In this document: positions 24,001 through 36,510 of the stretch, in pieces
How the letters are laid out: every line of letters begins with the position of its first letter
How positions within the stretch are numbered: the stretch's first letter is position 1
Assembly (NCBI GenBank): GCA_022747635.1
Contig: JAKTNV010000042.1
Location: 1,686,501-1,750,500, forward strand
Length of the DNA: 64,000 nucleotides
Direction: 5' to 3'
Source: Hetaerina americana
Lineage: Eukaryota > Arthropoda > Insecta > Odonata > Calopterygidae
Translations under genes and position numbers: made by a program
Notes under the pieces: generated by a model
What the model was told of the DNA's origin: nothing
Databases searched by the model: none
The model's input: the letters and a program-made list of their open reading frames with translations, nothing else

Positions 24001-24650
24001 CCATATACGAAGTTACGCACGTCCTGTCTCAAAATACCCTCTCCTTCCACCTTTTTCGGTAACTCTCCCCCTTCCCTCTACCTCCTGCCCCCACCCTCAC
24101 CGTGGCGGCGGCTGCCCCCTCCCGTGCCACGCTCCTCGCCCCCTGGCCATACTCGCCTCCTCCTCGCCCTCCCTCTAATTCAGCTGATTTCTCCTATTGT
24201 GCCAACTTCCCCGGCGAATCCTATGCCCCGCGAGCCTTCTCCTCCGCGTGCGTGTGGCAACTCCCCTCCTTTCCGTCTGCCCCTTCCGCTTGATTTGACA
24301 CGTTTCTCTCTTCCGCACACTCTCCGTCCTCGAGTTCACCTCTCCGCCCCTGCCCGTACATCCAATGCTCCTCAATGGTTTTTCTTTTCGATCGTACTTC
24401 CGTGCGGGGGAAACTTTGTATTTCTCAGTCGTGCGTGTATAGCAATACTTGCGCGTGGAGTCAGCGAGGCTTTCTCTCCAGTTCAGCGTCGAGATCTTCC
24501 TCGCCCTCGTCGGCCTGTACTTGAGCGGGCTCCAGGAAACTTCTTCATTCAGCCCCCTTTTCGAAAGGGTGCTTCGGTTCACCATCCCATCTACAGAAGT
24601 TCTAAAGCCTCTCCTCTCGCCACTAAGTTTGTGTTTTTCCCAAGATAGGC
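24000..24650. other. Pyrimidine-rich GC island
   Basis: C-rich at 24050-24180 and CT-rich with CpGs to about 24330, then more mixed. A 174-codon plus frame (24124-24648) and a 165-codon minus frame (24175-24672) overlap almost completely. Neither has a recognisable domain, so no gene is called. Confidence 0.45.
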
Positions 24651-25465
24651 CCTGAAACCAGGAAAGATCCATAGTCTCAGTATGAAAAATTTCTGAAAAT
24701 AGCTTTATTTTAAAAGTCGTTTCGGTTGGTGTTCTCCGGTTTTATATTCCATCTATACGGTGTAAACCCCATTAGTCACTGGAATGGTGTGTTAATAGGT
24801 AGTGATTCTTCACCAGGAGGCTCGATCACAATTAAGTTAGTAAAATTTTAGTGGACGACTAAAAGTTTTCTAAAATCAAACGGTGGAAATAATAATTCAT
24901 TGAGGGCTCGTAGTTGCGCTGTTTTTTATGAGTGTAAAATACTGCAATACGCTTGCGAAACATTTTATTGATAAGGGTTGCGATGCAATAACAGTAATTA
25001 TCTTATTTCCAACTTTTGATCTGCATTATTCTGCCTACTGAAAAAGAGATATAATTGTTTAATTGTTATTTTATTTAATTTTCAGGCGTGCTATATGGCA
25101 ATTGTGATGTTTTTTGTCGTTAATTTGAGAATAAATCAATGTATAAAGTAATTGAAAAGTGATTCTGTAGGTATCATTTATGCAGTAGAGATACATTGAA
25201 AGCAAAAAACCTAGTTTGACTCGTTAACTGGTCTAGTGAATAATTCATATTTAATTGAGGTTACCTACTCCCCTTTTGTAATTGCTTCCATAGAAATTAA
25301 TTAGAACCGTATCAATTTGAAAGTGTCATGCTGCCTCCCCGTCCAAATTTTATGAAAAATCAATATTCCAATCGAAGTGTCCATCGCGTGGAGGGCGCTT
25401 AGCTGAAGCTTAAGAATTTGAGGTATTGAGAATTCAAGGATTATGATAGGTGTAATTATACCCAA
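24650..25465. other. AT-rich sequence, nothing recognised
   Basis: No coding or repeat signature seen. Confidence 0.4.
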
Positions 25466-25705
25466 GACGCCGTGGTAACGGAATGGGTAGACCGAGTGCT
25501 GCCCCAGAGGCTCCGTTCAAATCCGGCCAGTGCCTGAGAATGGCCCCAGCTGGCTCAGGTCAGAACAGCTTAACTTAAGCTGTGTGACTTCTTATTCACC
25601 TGATCCTTCTTGGAAACCGCAGACGGCATATGGAAAAGAACTGGCCCCTACATTTCACACGTCGTATGGCTTACATTCATGTGAAATAAACCCTCACCTC
25701 TCAAA
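25465..25705 (+). repeat. tRNA-derived SINE
   Basis: The head shows gtggtaacggaatgggtaga as an A-box region and ccgttcaaatccgg (25512-25525) containing the B box. The anticodon-loop equivalent (ctgcccc) is again Gly-like. The body ends with tttcacacgtcgtatggctta and accctc, resembling the 3' end of the SINE at 3.7 kb although the heads differ. No clear A-rich tail is seen. Confidence 0.7.
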
Positions 25706-26059
25706 CCGACCTTTGGTTTCACAAGTGTTTTTTTAATGCACATAAGAGAAAATATACTCACAGCATGTTTTGTGAAATACGCACGGTATGAGGTTTTAAA
25801 TTTTATGCTGTGGGTGGTGGTCGCATTATGTGAAAACTCGATTGATCTTTCAGGAAATTAATCCCGCAAAATGCAGCAGACATTTCAGTCCAACGAACCT
25901 CTGCTCCCTACTTTAAATTGTAAAAATATGTGCCAAATCGTAATTTTTATGCAAATAAAAGGGGCGGTAATAGCTGCATTTATAAAATTAGTCTGTGACG
26001 GTATCGCTCTTTTTTTTAATCTCATTGATCGAATTTTAGAATACAAATAAAAAATAACA

Positions 26060-26700
26060 CTTAAATGTTTGATCTCTTCTTAGGTGCATGGCTCGTTCCC
26101 ATTTATTTAGTAACTTTTGGTCTTGTTTATCTTCTCTTTTGTTACATAACTCCGTTGCTGTGCTTTTACTGGCATTTAATTATAGCCCTCATTCATTGCA
26201 CCACATCAATATATGGTTTAAATAGCCCAAGTAGCCTGCAGTCTCCTGGTTTTCTTATTTCTGTGTAAGTCAATGTGTTGTCTGCAAATAATCTAAGGTT
26301 GCTGCTAACGTGGGAACTCAAGAAAAGTAGCGGTTCTAAAACTCTTCCTTGTGATACTCTTAAAGCTACGCTTGTTTCTTCTCATGAGCTCACCCCATGG
26401 GCGCCTGGTAATTGTTTACTATTAAAAATGCAGTCTTTATTCCAGTTGATCACGTTCTCGTGAATGCCATAATATATCAATTTGTTCTTCAAGAAAGGAG
26501 ATCTGAATAATTGAAGAGCTGTAACAGTAGTCTCGAAATACAGTAAAATCTTGGGCCTCATTGCTAGTAACGTGATCATCTCTCTCAACAGTAAAAAATA
26601 TTTAGCCCAACTAAAAATAGCTCTAAAACGTTCTATTAAACCAGACTTCGGGTCGTTAACTCTTGTTTTTTTATTCAATGTGCTCTTGTAAACTACGAGA
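26060..26700 (-). pseudogene. Ancient CR1/L2-like reverse transcriptase fossil
   Basis: Read on minus from 26545, KNKLIYYGIHENVINWNKDC matches the block after the first catalytic motif (KL...GI...I.W.KDFL). It continues as FNSKQ, then GAHGVSS, stop, then TSVALRVSQGRVLEPLLFL, matching TSGVPQGSVLGPLLFL. After a frameshift NLRLFADNTL matches RLFADDT, with the second catalytic Asp replaced by Asn, and TEIRKPGDCRLL matches the YREI...D block. A normal INDL segment between PLLFL and FADD is shortened. Several stops show long decay. Upstream on minus the similarity fades near 26560, although the open frame continues to 26678. Confidence 0.75.
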
Positions 26701-28010
26701 AGAATTCATGTATCGCCGAACTGTCTCGTTTGTCACAGGTTTGGATATTGTAAAACTTATATGAATAATATATTGGCCGTTACCCTAGATTAAAATCCGA
26801 TGAATTCATCTTTCTTTCTTTCTCACGAGTTGTCTAATTCATAGGCATATATGCGCATTCATGGGAGGGCGCATTTTGCGCCTTTAAAGCATGTTAAGTA
26901 CAGGGTTAAGGGAAAACAGGTCAGGGAACATACCTGTAGGTGAATGAGCCCAAAGGATAAACAAATGTACTTGGAAAGGAGAAAGACAGACAAGTTATAC
27001 AGCCCCTGGTTCCGAGCCGATAAGTGTCGATTATGAGACGAGGATTTCACCAACTAAATTGGTTCGCGTACCTGTAAATGTCCATGTTCAGTGTAAGGGG
27101 CCACGCCCCTGTTGGCCGTCGCTCGTTCATTCTGTCGTAGCACTTTCATGAGAATTCTAGGGGAAATATTTTGGCGATGTTGAATATTTTCCAGGTTCAT
27201 TTCATGTTCCTACTCCGTCTCCGCCTGTAGATTTCTCTCCCAAATTCGTTATGCCTGTGCCAGTATTAAATAAGGGCTTCTGAAAGTACAGGGGAACTAC
27301 GTGGAAGAAGGGAAAGTAAGGCTAATCTAATCCTCAAGACCCTTCCTCCGTATTCTGTATTTAGGGTTACGTTGGGTTACTTCTCATTTTATCGTACCTG
27401 GTCAACATTCCATTGGGATTTAAAATAAATTATTTGGAGATTTAATTAAGATTTAGTGTCCTTTCTAGATGCCTAAGACTTTTAAGTGGTGCGCAAGCAT
27501 CATGCCTTGTTTGTAGAATACCCCATTAATATTAGTGCTTGTTCACTCGGGTAAACGCCGTAAGGTACTAATAGCGGGTGACACTCAGGTCTTCAAATTG
27601 AATAAAGTTTATTATTCCATCAAATGCGTTTTGTGTTTCGAATTTTCCCGTTATCCCGTGGTAAAAAGTTGGAAATAATATATTTTTTTCTTCTGCACTA
27701 CACTTAGCATTCAGAATGCTTCTTAAAAATGATGAACTGCCTACAGCGCGACCTCGTTAAAGCGATTTTTCATTGCCAGACCTAAGGATCATTAGTGAAA
27801 GCTGGGTCAACAGTTACCTACTCTCATTTGAATTTTTTTTTCGGTTTTCATTTGGAGTACCATTCCAGTTGTTATTTAATTTTTCTCATGAGCGGGCACC
27901 CCCTCCCGGTGACTAAACCTGTCTCGAGTATCCACGCCACTTCTTATTTCTCCTTCATCACGAGCTACTTTTACGGTCCCCCATTCTTAACACTATAACC
28001 AACCAGTCCC
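26700..28010. other. AT-rich sequence, nothing recognised
   Basis: No coding or repeat signature beyond a short (tttc)n stretch near 26810. Confidence 0.4.
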
Positions 28011-29640
28011 CCCCCAACGCCGCATTCCTCCTCCTCATTTCGTTGTCTTCGGAAGATTTTAATTTAAAATCCTCGGAAGGTAATTTTCAAATCTCGCATT
28101 CCTCGAGATATGGAAGTTGGTCGAAGAAAAGAGAGAAAATACGCAAATACCCCCAACCCCGCTCGCCTCCGGAACCCATGGCCTCCCTTACCCTCCATCC
28201 CTCTCACCCTTGCCTCGGCTCCCTGTTTATTCTTTCTTCTTCTTTTCATTCTAAGACGGCGGGGTGAGTGGGGGCGAGGATACCGCGGAATTTGCGAAAT
28301 GCCCACTTCTGAACTCATTCATTTCTCATGCGCCTCTCTCTCCCCACTAAGGCATTCATGAGCCTGTGCGCCCCACCCCCTCCCATTTCAAAACACCCTC
28401 TCCCCCTCTTCGCTTCTGTACCTCATCACCGTAACGCCCGCACTCCTTATTCCTCCCCCCATCCCCCCGTTTGCACCCCTCCCTTAACCATCTTACCTCC
28501 CCCTACCCCTCTGCGGGAAACTCCTTTCCCTGGTTGAATCGTCCTCCTGCCGTACTACATTTCATCCCCCCCCCAGACACCCGACCTAAAACCCCGATGT
28601 TCTTTACTCTCGATCACGTGGTCAATCTCGTCGTTCTTTCGCCCGCCCCCTTCCCATACTCCTCACTTTCCTCTCATTTCCTCATATACTTCTACCCCTC
28701 CCCCTTCTCTCATTTTCACCCCCACCCCACGTCTCGAACCCCAAGAGTCTTAGTATTAATTCCACCAACACTAACCCCCCCCTTCCCATGCAATTCCCGT
28801 GCGGTCCCACCCATCCCATCATCCCCCCAGTCTTCCCCAGGGACAGAAATATCCGACGCGGCGCCCGTGCGTCGTCGGAAAGAACTCTCCGTTTAATGAA
28901 CCAACTTTAGGCGCTTGCATCGTTAATGCTCGGCGCAGTGGAATGGATTCTGCGTTTCCGCGTAGATTTTAATGGTAACCGAGATGATAAATGGTGGGTA
29001 TCGTGCCCGTTTGCCTCTGTTTTGTGTGTGTGTGTTTTCCGCTCCCACCCCTTTCTCCTCCCGTGAACCTCGGTCCTTCCCTGCCTCTCTCTTTCCATTC
29101 GTTTTCTATCTCTCTCTCCCGCCCGCGTACTTCTGTATCCTCTCCCTCTCTGCCATCCCTCACCCTCCTCCGCGGCCTCCCTTCCGAGTGGCCCCGCCGC
29201 GCACAACTTTACCTCTCCCTCCCCGGGGCAAGGAACACGGGGGTAAACTGCTGCTTGTGATGGAGATGAATGTCTTTTGGAGTACTCTCGGGGAAAGAAA
29301 ATAACCCGCTCTCTTAGGCCCGCCCACTCCTCTTCGCCCTCCCTCCCTCCCACACGCGCGCTCCCTTTGTCCCGTTTCACTTGCTCCTTTTTTGTTTTTC
29401 CTCCGTCAAGGCTATTTGTGGGGATGTGTGTGTGTGTACGTCTGTTATTTTTTTGCCGCCGTTGTTTCTTCGTGTGCCTCCTATCGGCGGCGGCACATTC
29501 ATTGGTCTTTAGCACATGTACGGGTGGCATGTGGACTCGGGCTTCGTGCCGCTACCGTTTTATTTTTTTCCTCCTCCAAAGATTATGTATTCGTTCCCCC
29601 CGACGCTTCCCTACCTTGAAAGGAAGACGCTTTTTTGAGA
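28010..29640. other. Long C/CT-rich GC island
   Basis: The plus strand is C-rich (28360-28850) then CT-rich with CpGs (29040-29400), with a GT-rich stretch near 29410-29440. A 207-codon minus frame (28907-29530) is Arg/Glu/Gly-rich and overlaps open plus frames. C-runs near 28440-28580 may form quadruplexes on the minus strand. It may be two adjoining islands split near 28970. Confidence 0.5.
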
Positions 29641-30059
29641 AGTGGAGTGGGGGATGGATATGAACACCAAGCGAGTTCAAACTCGGGCACAAGACACAAT
29701 TATCAATTACAGGACAAGTCGATTATCTATGTCATCTTACTTAACTGATACATCATTTACTTATCTTACGATGATAATATTTTCGTATTGTTTAAGATTT
29801 TGGTGTGTTGTTGCTCTCGCAGTTAAATTGGTTAGTGTTCAATGCTTCCTGACAGATGGATACTCGAATAAAAACCATGAAATTTTGTGCATCCTAAATT
29901 ATTCCCTTTCGAGCGAGTCCTTCGTCAAATGTTGGCTTGAGGTTACATTACAAAAGCGCGAAGATTCCATGGATTTAAATAAAGACATAATCTCAGGTTG
30001 ACAAGTCATTGTCCTTTTTTAATTCATTTTTCGACACTTGGATCCAGTGAAACAAGATT

Positions 30060-30800
30060 CACGACACTTGATCGATTCCACCCCATCTCAAGTCCAGGCG
30101 CTCTTCGTGGCGCGGTGTGACCTGCGATCTAGTCAAGAACTTCGCGCAAATTCAATACGACGACTGTATCCAGGAGCTGCGGCGGGGAGCTCACGAAGAG
30201 GCGGCCTCCCCTCCTCCCGCTTCGCTCGGCTGCGTAGCGCACACCTCCTCAGCCCCCGACCGCTTCCTTGACGCCGAGGCGTCTCGACGTCCTCTGCCAG
30301 AGACAATTGAGAGGCGACGACCACCGTCGTGACGGATAGCGTCGGCCACAGGCGGCGCCTTGAGCCCAGATCCGTTTTCAGCCCCCCCCATCCCACTCCG
30401 AATCACCGATCTCTCCCTCGCCCCACCAACTGAGCCCCTTTCCTTTCTCTCTTTCTCCTCTTTCACCTCCAGGAAACGGCTCGGGGGAATAAAAAGGGCA
30501 CTGGAGGCAAAGGCACAAGACGGGAGCGTAGACGTCACGCGTAGTGCAAACTCCCTCGGCTCTGGCGGGCAAACGGCGAGGCATCCCTCTCTTGGTCCTT
30601 TCCTCGCCCTCCCTCACACACACAATTCTCTCCTCCCGCTCGTTTGATAATGAAGGGCTTTTGAGGCTCCAAATTGTGTCAACTTTAGGAATTATCGGCC
30701 GAAATGGGGGAATAATTGTGTGTGAATTCGGAGTGCGGGAAAGGAGGGGGAGGGTGTCGCACTCCTGTGTGAAGGGGGAGGATTTGTGAGGTCGTGAGTG
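30060..30800. other. CpG-containing GC island
   Basis: A mixed GC-rich sequence with many CpGs at 30170-30360, less pyrimidine-biased than most islands. It is the most CpG-island-like block in the first half, so a promoter or enhancer is possible. No TATA box, initiator or downstream exon could be supported. Confidence 0.45.
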
Positions 30801-31885
30801 TGGGGCTCCTCCAGAGCACAGAAGAGGCAGGCCCCTGTGGGCTCCCGAGACGGCAGAACTTAGAACTTTCTTTCGCTACACTTGCCGTAGTTTATTTCTC
30901 TTCCGAGGTCGGACATTTATATGCAGTTGGAAAGTTTGCCCGGCTGTTCGTTATGCTTAAAACTCTCCGAATCTGGTAGTGGCAGAGATCCCCGGGTGAG
31001 TAGCAATTTATACACAAATGGTAACACATGACGGTGACGTTTCTTCTCCGGCATCTACCTCTTTTAAGCCCGAACAAAGCGTTCTTGCTGCCTCTGAAAG
31101 TCGATTTACATGATGCAGTTGTCGCAACTGTCCCCTTATGTGTTCTCGTTTGAAGCTTGTTCGTCGAATGAACCTAAATTTTAGCCCCCGTGATGAGTTT
31201 CTAGGTTTAAGATACAACTTGGACGTGCTTCGCCATGATATTCATTGTCAAAATAATTGAAATTCTTCGTATTCTCAAGTGTACTCCTGCCTGTAGGTAA
31301 GTCAAAATTATTAATGTCAGGATAAGCATAATTAGATACTAAATTAGTAATCCATGGATGCTCGAGGCGTGTTTGTGAAAAAAATGAGGCATACTATGAT
31401 AAATGTGTGGGTTATTAAAGAAAGTGAAATGGATGCACCGGCAATAGAAAAGTGTGGAATGAGGGAGCTGCGATAGTTTGATCACGCTTAAAGAATGGAT
31501 GAATAGTCGAAAGATCGACCAGATACCTTGTACTTGTATATATGAGAAGAATAAATGTTTTTAGAAGGTGAAGCGGTGGATGAATATGGTCGAAGAGACT
31601 TAAAGAAACTAATATTCTAAGGATTAAACGACTCTTTATGGAAAATTAATGTATGTGACAGAATTGAAAGAAGTGTAACTAAGAAGAATATAATGGTATA
31701 CATTATTTAAAGGGATTAAATATCCTGGTAATGCCTAAAAACCATTATTTTTTCATTTTGCATACCTAGACAGTGAATGGCGGCAGTAGTTTTTAGGGGT
31801 GGCGACCGACAGTTAAGATTATTTGCACCATTAGGAATGGACAAGAAAGGATTAAGGGGTGGATAGAAACCTGGCGTCGACATTA
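30800..31885. other. AT-rich sequence, nothing firm
   Basis: The 20 bp string at 31795-31814 recurs at 54590-54609 with one mismatch. Purine-rich sequence at 31380-31700 resembles LINE-derived DNA in composition but gave no matching motif. Confidence 0.35.
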
Positions 31886-31889
31886 GCCT

Positions 31890-32082
31890 ACTCTTAACGA
31901 AAGGCGCGAATGGGTCGGCAGCTTAACTTCGCAGACGTTACTCGTCGCGGCGTACTCACTCGAAGTGCCCTGCACCTCAAGTAGAGATCGGACCACTGAA
32001 AAATATCTGCATCCTCCGGAATTCGAACCCGGACACTCTGGGTGGGAAGCCAGTACGTTAGCCACCGCATGCCGCTCCCTCA
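31890..32082 (-). repeat. tRNA-derived SINE (minus strand)
   Basis: Read on minus, the head has tgcggtggctaacg (complement of 32056-32069) as A box and gggttcgaatt (complement of 32020-32030) as B box, flanked by pairing ccgg arms. Between them tggcttcccaccca can form an anticodon arm with loop ttcccac, a Gly(CCC)-like anticodon. The body continues for more than 100 bp on the minus side. Open frames across it on both strands are non-coding. Confidence 0.75.
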
Positions 32083-32939
32083 ATATATGGCGTATGAGCG
32101 AGTGTCTACATATAATTGTATTCTCCCAAAGCATATGTCTGTTAAATGGCAAATGCTTGGTAAATATTGCATAACTTTTTGCAATGATGTATATGTGCCC
32201 ACGTCACCAAGGTGGCATTTTGATTTGATATACGATTTTCATGAATGAATTCATAATGCTTATTTTTTTATAATTTCGCAGGCATCAAGGAAAGAGAATT
32301 TTAGATTATTTTAAATAAGTTGAAATAAAAGATAAATGCCTCTTATTTACTCAGAAAATCATGAGTTCACTGCTGCTCTAAATTAATTGATACCGTATTC
32401 CGGATTTATTAGATTTTAAATTGAATATTCTGACAAATATAAATTACCAAGTCAAGATATTAACTTAACGCTATTAATCATGCTGATCACAGGTGTTTTT
32501 CTCCAGTTGTGGTAAAGATGTAAAGTTTCCTGAATCATTGTTTTTCTCTTAAAATTATCCTAAATATGATATATTTCCTATCAGGAAATAATGTGTCCTC
32601 GTAAATAATGAAGGAAACGATGTGCAAAGAAAATTGCAGACCTCTCGTTGTAAATAGAAAAATGTTAGGTAAAACTGTGTTAAAGTAAAATAATTTCAAG
32701 CTACACTGGTCAGCCTTTCCGGACTGGTAAGCTTAGGGTGTTATATGAAATATTTGCATTTTGAAACTTACATTTGTACTTCTTTTTCGGTGTGATTATC
32801 AAGGTTTCTGCGTACCTCATTGCCTTTTCATGCTTCTCAAGCAATACATTCCGAGGCGTAACTATATTTCAAACCTCCCTTCCTTGTAAAAAAAACTCTT
32901 GTAGTCAAATGGCAGTATTATGGGACGGAGGTTCTTAAA

Positions 32940-33060
32940 GAAAATATGGCCCAGAGGCCCCGAAGACAGATGTCTCGGGGCGGAATTAATTCACATCTCC
33001 CTATCCGGGCATCCAAAATTCGAACCGCAAGGTTTCATTCGGTGAGCGTCATTCTTTTAG
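32940..33060 (-). repeat. Possible diverged tRNA-derived SINE
   Basis: Read on minus, ttgcggttcgaattttgg contains a B-box match, and aagaatgacgctcacc upstream could be a decayed A box. No tail or second copy supports it. Confidence 0.3.
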
Positions 33061-33099
33061 ATCGATAAAGGTTCTCGCCTACTTCCACCCGCTCACTAG

Positions 33100-34440
33100 G
33101 AGCGTGTCCCGGGAGAGATTTGAATGGCCACGACGCTAAGAAGTGTGGACATCACGCGCACGACCGCGTGCGTATCAATTTTGCCGTCGAGAAAGACGCA
33201 AGTCCGCCGCACCCCCTACTCGGCCTCTCCCTCCCCCGCGACAATTACGAGCGCAGATCTCCAGCAGACACGGTCGTGGCCCATGCACACACGCCGGCTT
33301 CATCGTTTCCCCACCCCCGGCCCTTCCTCCTCCTCACTCCCTCTAACATTTCAAAAATGGTCGCTATCATTAGATCTGAAAGAGATAGAAGAGCGAAAGC
33401 GGGAAGAAGGCGATAGGGTGAGAGCGAGGGATGGATCGGGGCGAAGGCTCGGCGAGGGTAAAAAAGTAATAATGTAAAGCGGGGAGGGAGGGAAATTTGG
33501 AAAAAATGATGGAAAGCTTGGTGTGGAGATGGGGCGAGGATGGATCGAGGCGGAGGGGTGTGGGGGTTGGAGATGAAGAAGAAGACGAAGGGGGATGGGA
33601 GATGGAGCGATGTTGATGGGCATATAATTGGAATGGCCATGCGTGAAGGGGGGGACGGGGGGCGGCGGGAGTGGGGGGAGGGGGTAGGAAAGGGAGTTGG
33701 GAGCTGGCCGGAGTTTTGGGAGGGAGTTGGATTCGGTTCCCATGCCCGCCCAGCGCGCGCGAAAAGGAACGGGACGGCGGGGGAGAGACGTGAGGGCGGG
33801 GGTCGGGGAGGGGGCAACAGGAAGAAACAATGATTGATCGACGCTCACTTCTCGGCGAGGCGAGAAAAAAATGAAGGAAAAAGTGTGAGACGGGGAGGGT
33901 TGGTGTGTGTTGTGAGGAGGAGGGTGGAGGGAGTGTCCTCCCGTGTCTCGGAACAAGGGGGTAGCGTGACGAATCGGATGAGATGGACAAAAGGTGGTTC
34001 GTGGGGGAGTGGAGGGCGTGCCCCCCGGAATGGGTGAGGAAAGGAGGCAGGACCGGCTTGTTCACTCCGCGCTCCCCGCCGATCCTCCGTGGAAGCCACT
34101 ATATTTGGAATGTGAAATAAAGAGATCGCGCGCGCGTGTGTGTGTAAATTAAACGGCACGGTTGTGTGTGTGTGTGGAAGAGTGAAGGGATTGGGCCAAG
34201 GGGCGAGAAGGGGAAGGCGGGCGGCGGAGCAGGATCGCGCCTTCGAGGGCGAAGCGGAGGGAACGCCCAGGTGATTGTTCTCCCCTTCTTCGATCAGTCG
34301 TGGAATTCGCATCGCGATCGTCTTCTTTTGGCGCCACACGCCGGCTATTTTCAAACGATTACGAGGAATCCCTTGGCCAAGGGGAAGAATGGACGCTCCC
34401 CCGCCTCCTTTCGGAATTTTCGACTCCGGAGCCCCTAATG
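33100..34440. other. Large GC island switching from C-rich to G-rich
   Basis: The plus strand is C-rich to about 33345, then strongly purine-rich (33390-34060) with GT-rich sequence at 34130-34180. It includes a dense G-run block at 33648-33705. Minus frames of up to 231 codons are Pro/Ser/Leu-rich and overlap in different phases, so they are attributed to composition. Confidence 0.5.
33648..33705 (+). other. Strong G-quadruplex motif
   Basis: Successive G runs of 7, 6, 3, 6, 5 and 3 are separated by 1-7 bases, easily meeting the G3+N1-7 pattern on the plus strand. Confidence 0.75.
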
Positions 34441-36510
34441 AGATTCCTTCTTTGCTGAAATTTTGGCGTTTGGTAATTTAAGGGTTTTCTAAAGGGCCAT
34501 TTCCTTTGATCGACTTTTGCGAGTCGCCCTCTCGCTTAATTTCATCCCCTTGAGTAATCATCTCTTCTCCGGCTTAAATTGCATCTACATATTTCCTCAA
34601 AATCCGTCGTGGACGTATGTAGGAGGGTAATGCCGGGGTGCCAATCGCCTCGGTAGCTAAAGAATTAGGTTTTAATGTGTAATTATCCTATCGTTAAAAT
34701 AAATTGAAATGTAGAAAATATTTGTAAAATTTTCAAGTGGTTAAGAAGAGCAAAAGAATTTTTATCAGATAATGGGAGAAAATCGTTTGTGACAGTGGAA
34801 TTTTAAATGATTAATGTTATCTCTCTCACATTTTCATTAAATGTGAAGTAACATATAACAATGCTGCATAAGTTTATGAACAGACCTTCGGATATAACTC
34901 TCAAATAAATGATATTACTTTTTTGATGCGTTCCTACGAAGTTTCTCCAATATACATATATAGCCAACCCTTTTATCGGTCCTAGGCTCCATGCGGTAGC
35001 GCTATGGTCTTTTCGAAGTCCAAGCAAACAGTTGAGTGGGGTCGCTGTGAACAACAAACGAAAGTAACTTTGCGCAAAGTTAACGTGGTTCGACTCTCGC
35101 ATGTGCCTCGGGAGTTTCCCGTTTCCGATTGACCTAGCTTCCATTATTTGGAGCTCAGTAGAGCGCTCGAGGCACTGCATGAAAGGCCTTAAGGAGGAAT
35201 GATTATTAAACCACGAATCCTTATGGCGCACTGCCGCGAGGAGTAGGTTAATACCCTACTGGGATTTCCTCCGCTTTTTTCACTCTTTGCTTCTCATTAT
35301 TCCTGTACTAGACGTCTGGTGCTTCGTGTTTCCGACGGAGTCTCGCTCATTTGTCGAGAGTTCGTGTGTTTTCTTTTAATTAGGCATGGTGTACACTGTT
35401 CCTTCGATAAGTTTCCATTGTTTCTGTGTTCAATTCATAATACTCCGGGTAATTCAAATATTTGACAGGTGATTATTCTCATGACAGAATAAAAAAATGA
35501 CTTTTTGATTTGAAGAATTACCAGATCTTAAGCCTTGAATATGGCCGTGGAATCAATTCTTTTCTCGAATCATATTCTTTAATTTTTCAAACTGAGGTCA
35601 TACTTATCGATTCTGGTCGAATTAAATAGGTTCTTTCGTTTCATTCTCATCACGTGCAGGACACTGAAATTGGGCAGAGGGCTGTATAATTTGTTTAGCG
35701 AGAAATCAAAAATCTGTGACTATGAAATTGGTACGGAGGGTTATCTACAATAGGGACAGCATTTTTTTCTAGCACTCGCCTTTTCAGTATCTATGTCATA
35801 CGTTAAGTAAATGATATGTAGACATCGCTAAAATCCCTGAATAAACTCTCAATTGAAATTGTGCCTTTCCGGTATCTGTAATGTGGAATTTACAATTTAA
35901 TGACGTGTGATTCGGTAATATTACATCCCTAATTTGGCTCCTTATCCAGAAAATAATGATAAATCTGTTCTTTTAATTAAACCATGCTGTCTGAACAATA
36001 TCCGCCTCTCGCCTTTTATGTTGCCTCGCCAGGAATGAAGTAGACATTTGTCGAGGGACAGTTTTATTTCTAAACCATAATCTGCAATGAAGCACTCTTT
36101 CATTATCTGTAAATCTATTAAAACTATGGCTGTTAATATTTTAATTTTTTTTGGTTAATTCAACTGACAAATATTCGATTTTTTTATCTTTCTTGCCATC
36201 GCAAACTCCAATAAACTTGGCCAGAATCGTTTTTCTTTTTATTCTTCCGTCGGTTGTGTGATCTCGGAGACTCTTTGAGTTATAGCACCCATGTAGATGG
36301 TATATTCACGCTGCAATGAAAACTTTTGAAGCAAATGTTTAGTGCCTTTAGCATGGATTATCTACAAGTTTTCCTTATGTGTCTCCGAACTCCCATTTTG
36401 TGGCTCTTTAAAGAGTGTATTCCATTGAAGAGCGTGATTCTGGATATCCTAGTTTTCTTCCACGAGTAAACATTGTTCTTTTTTGTACTCATATTCAGAA
36501 ATTACAGTTT
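34440..36510. other. AT-rich sequence with one 18 bp palindrome
   Basis: taactttgcgcaaagtta at 35065-35082 is a perfect palindrome. A ggttcgactct string at 35090 resembles a B box and catgcggtagcgc near 34991 could be an A box, but the spacing of about 100 bp is too long for an intact tRNA head. Confidence 0.4.

Noticed and set aside
33370..34065. 231-codon minus frame
   Set aside because: Overlaps two other long minus frames in different phases. All are Pro/Ser/His-rich from a purine-rich plus strand.
34985..35110. SINE head with catgcggtagcgc and ggttcgactct
   Set aside because: The spacing is about twice that of a tRNA head. It could be a SINE with an insertion, but there is no support.
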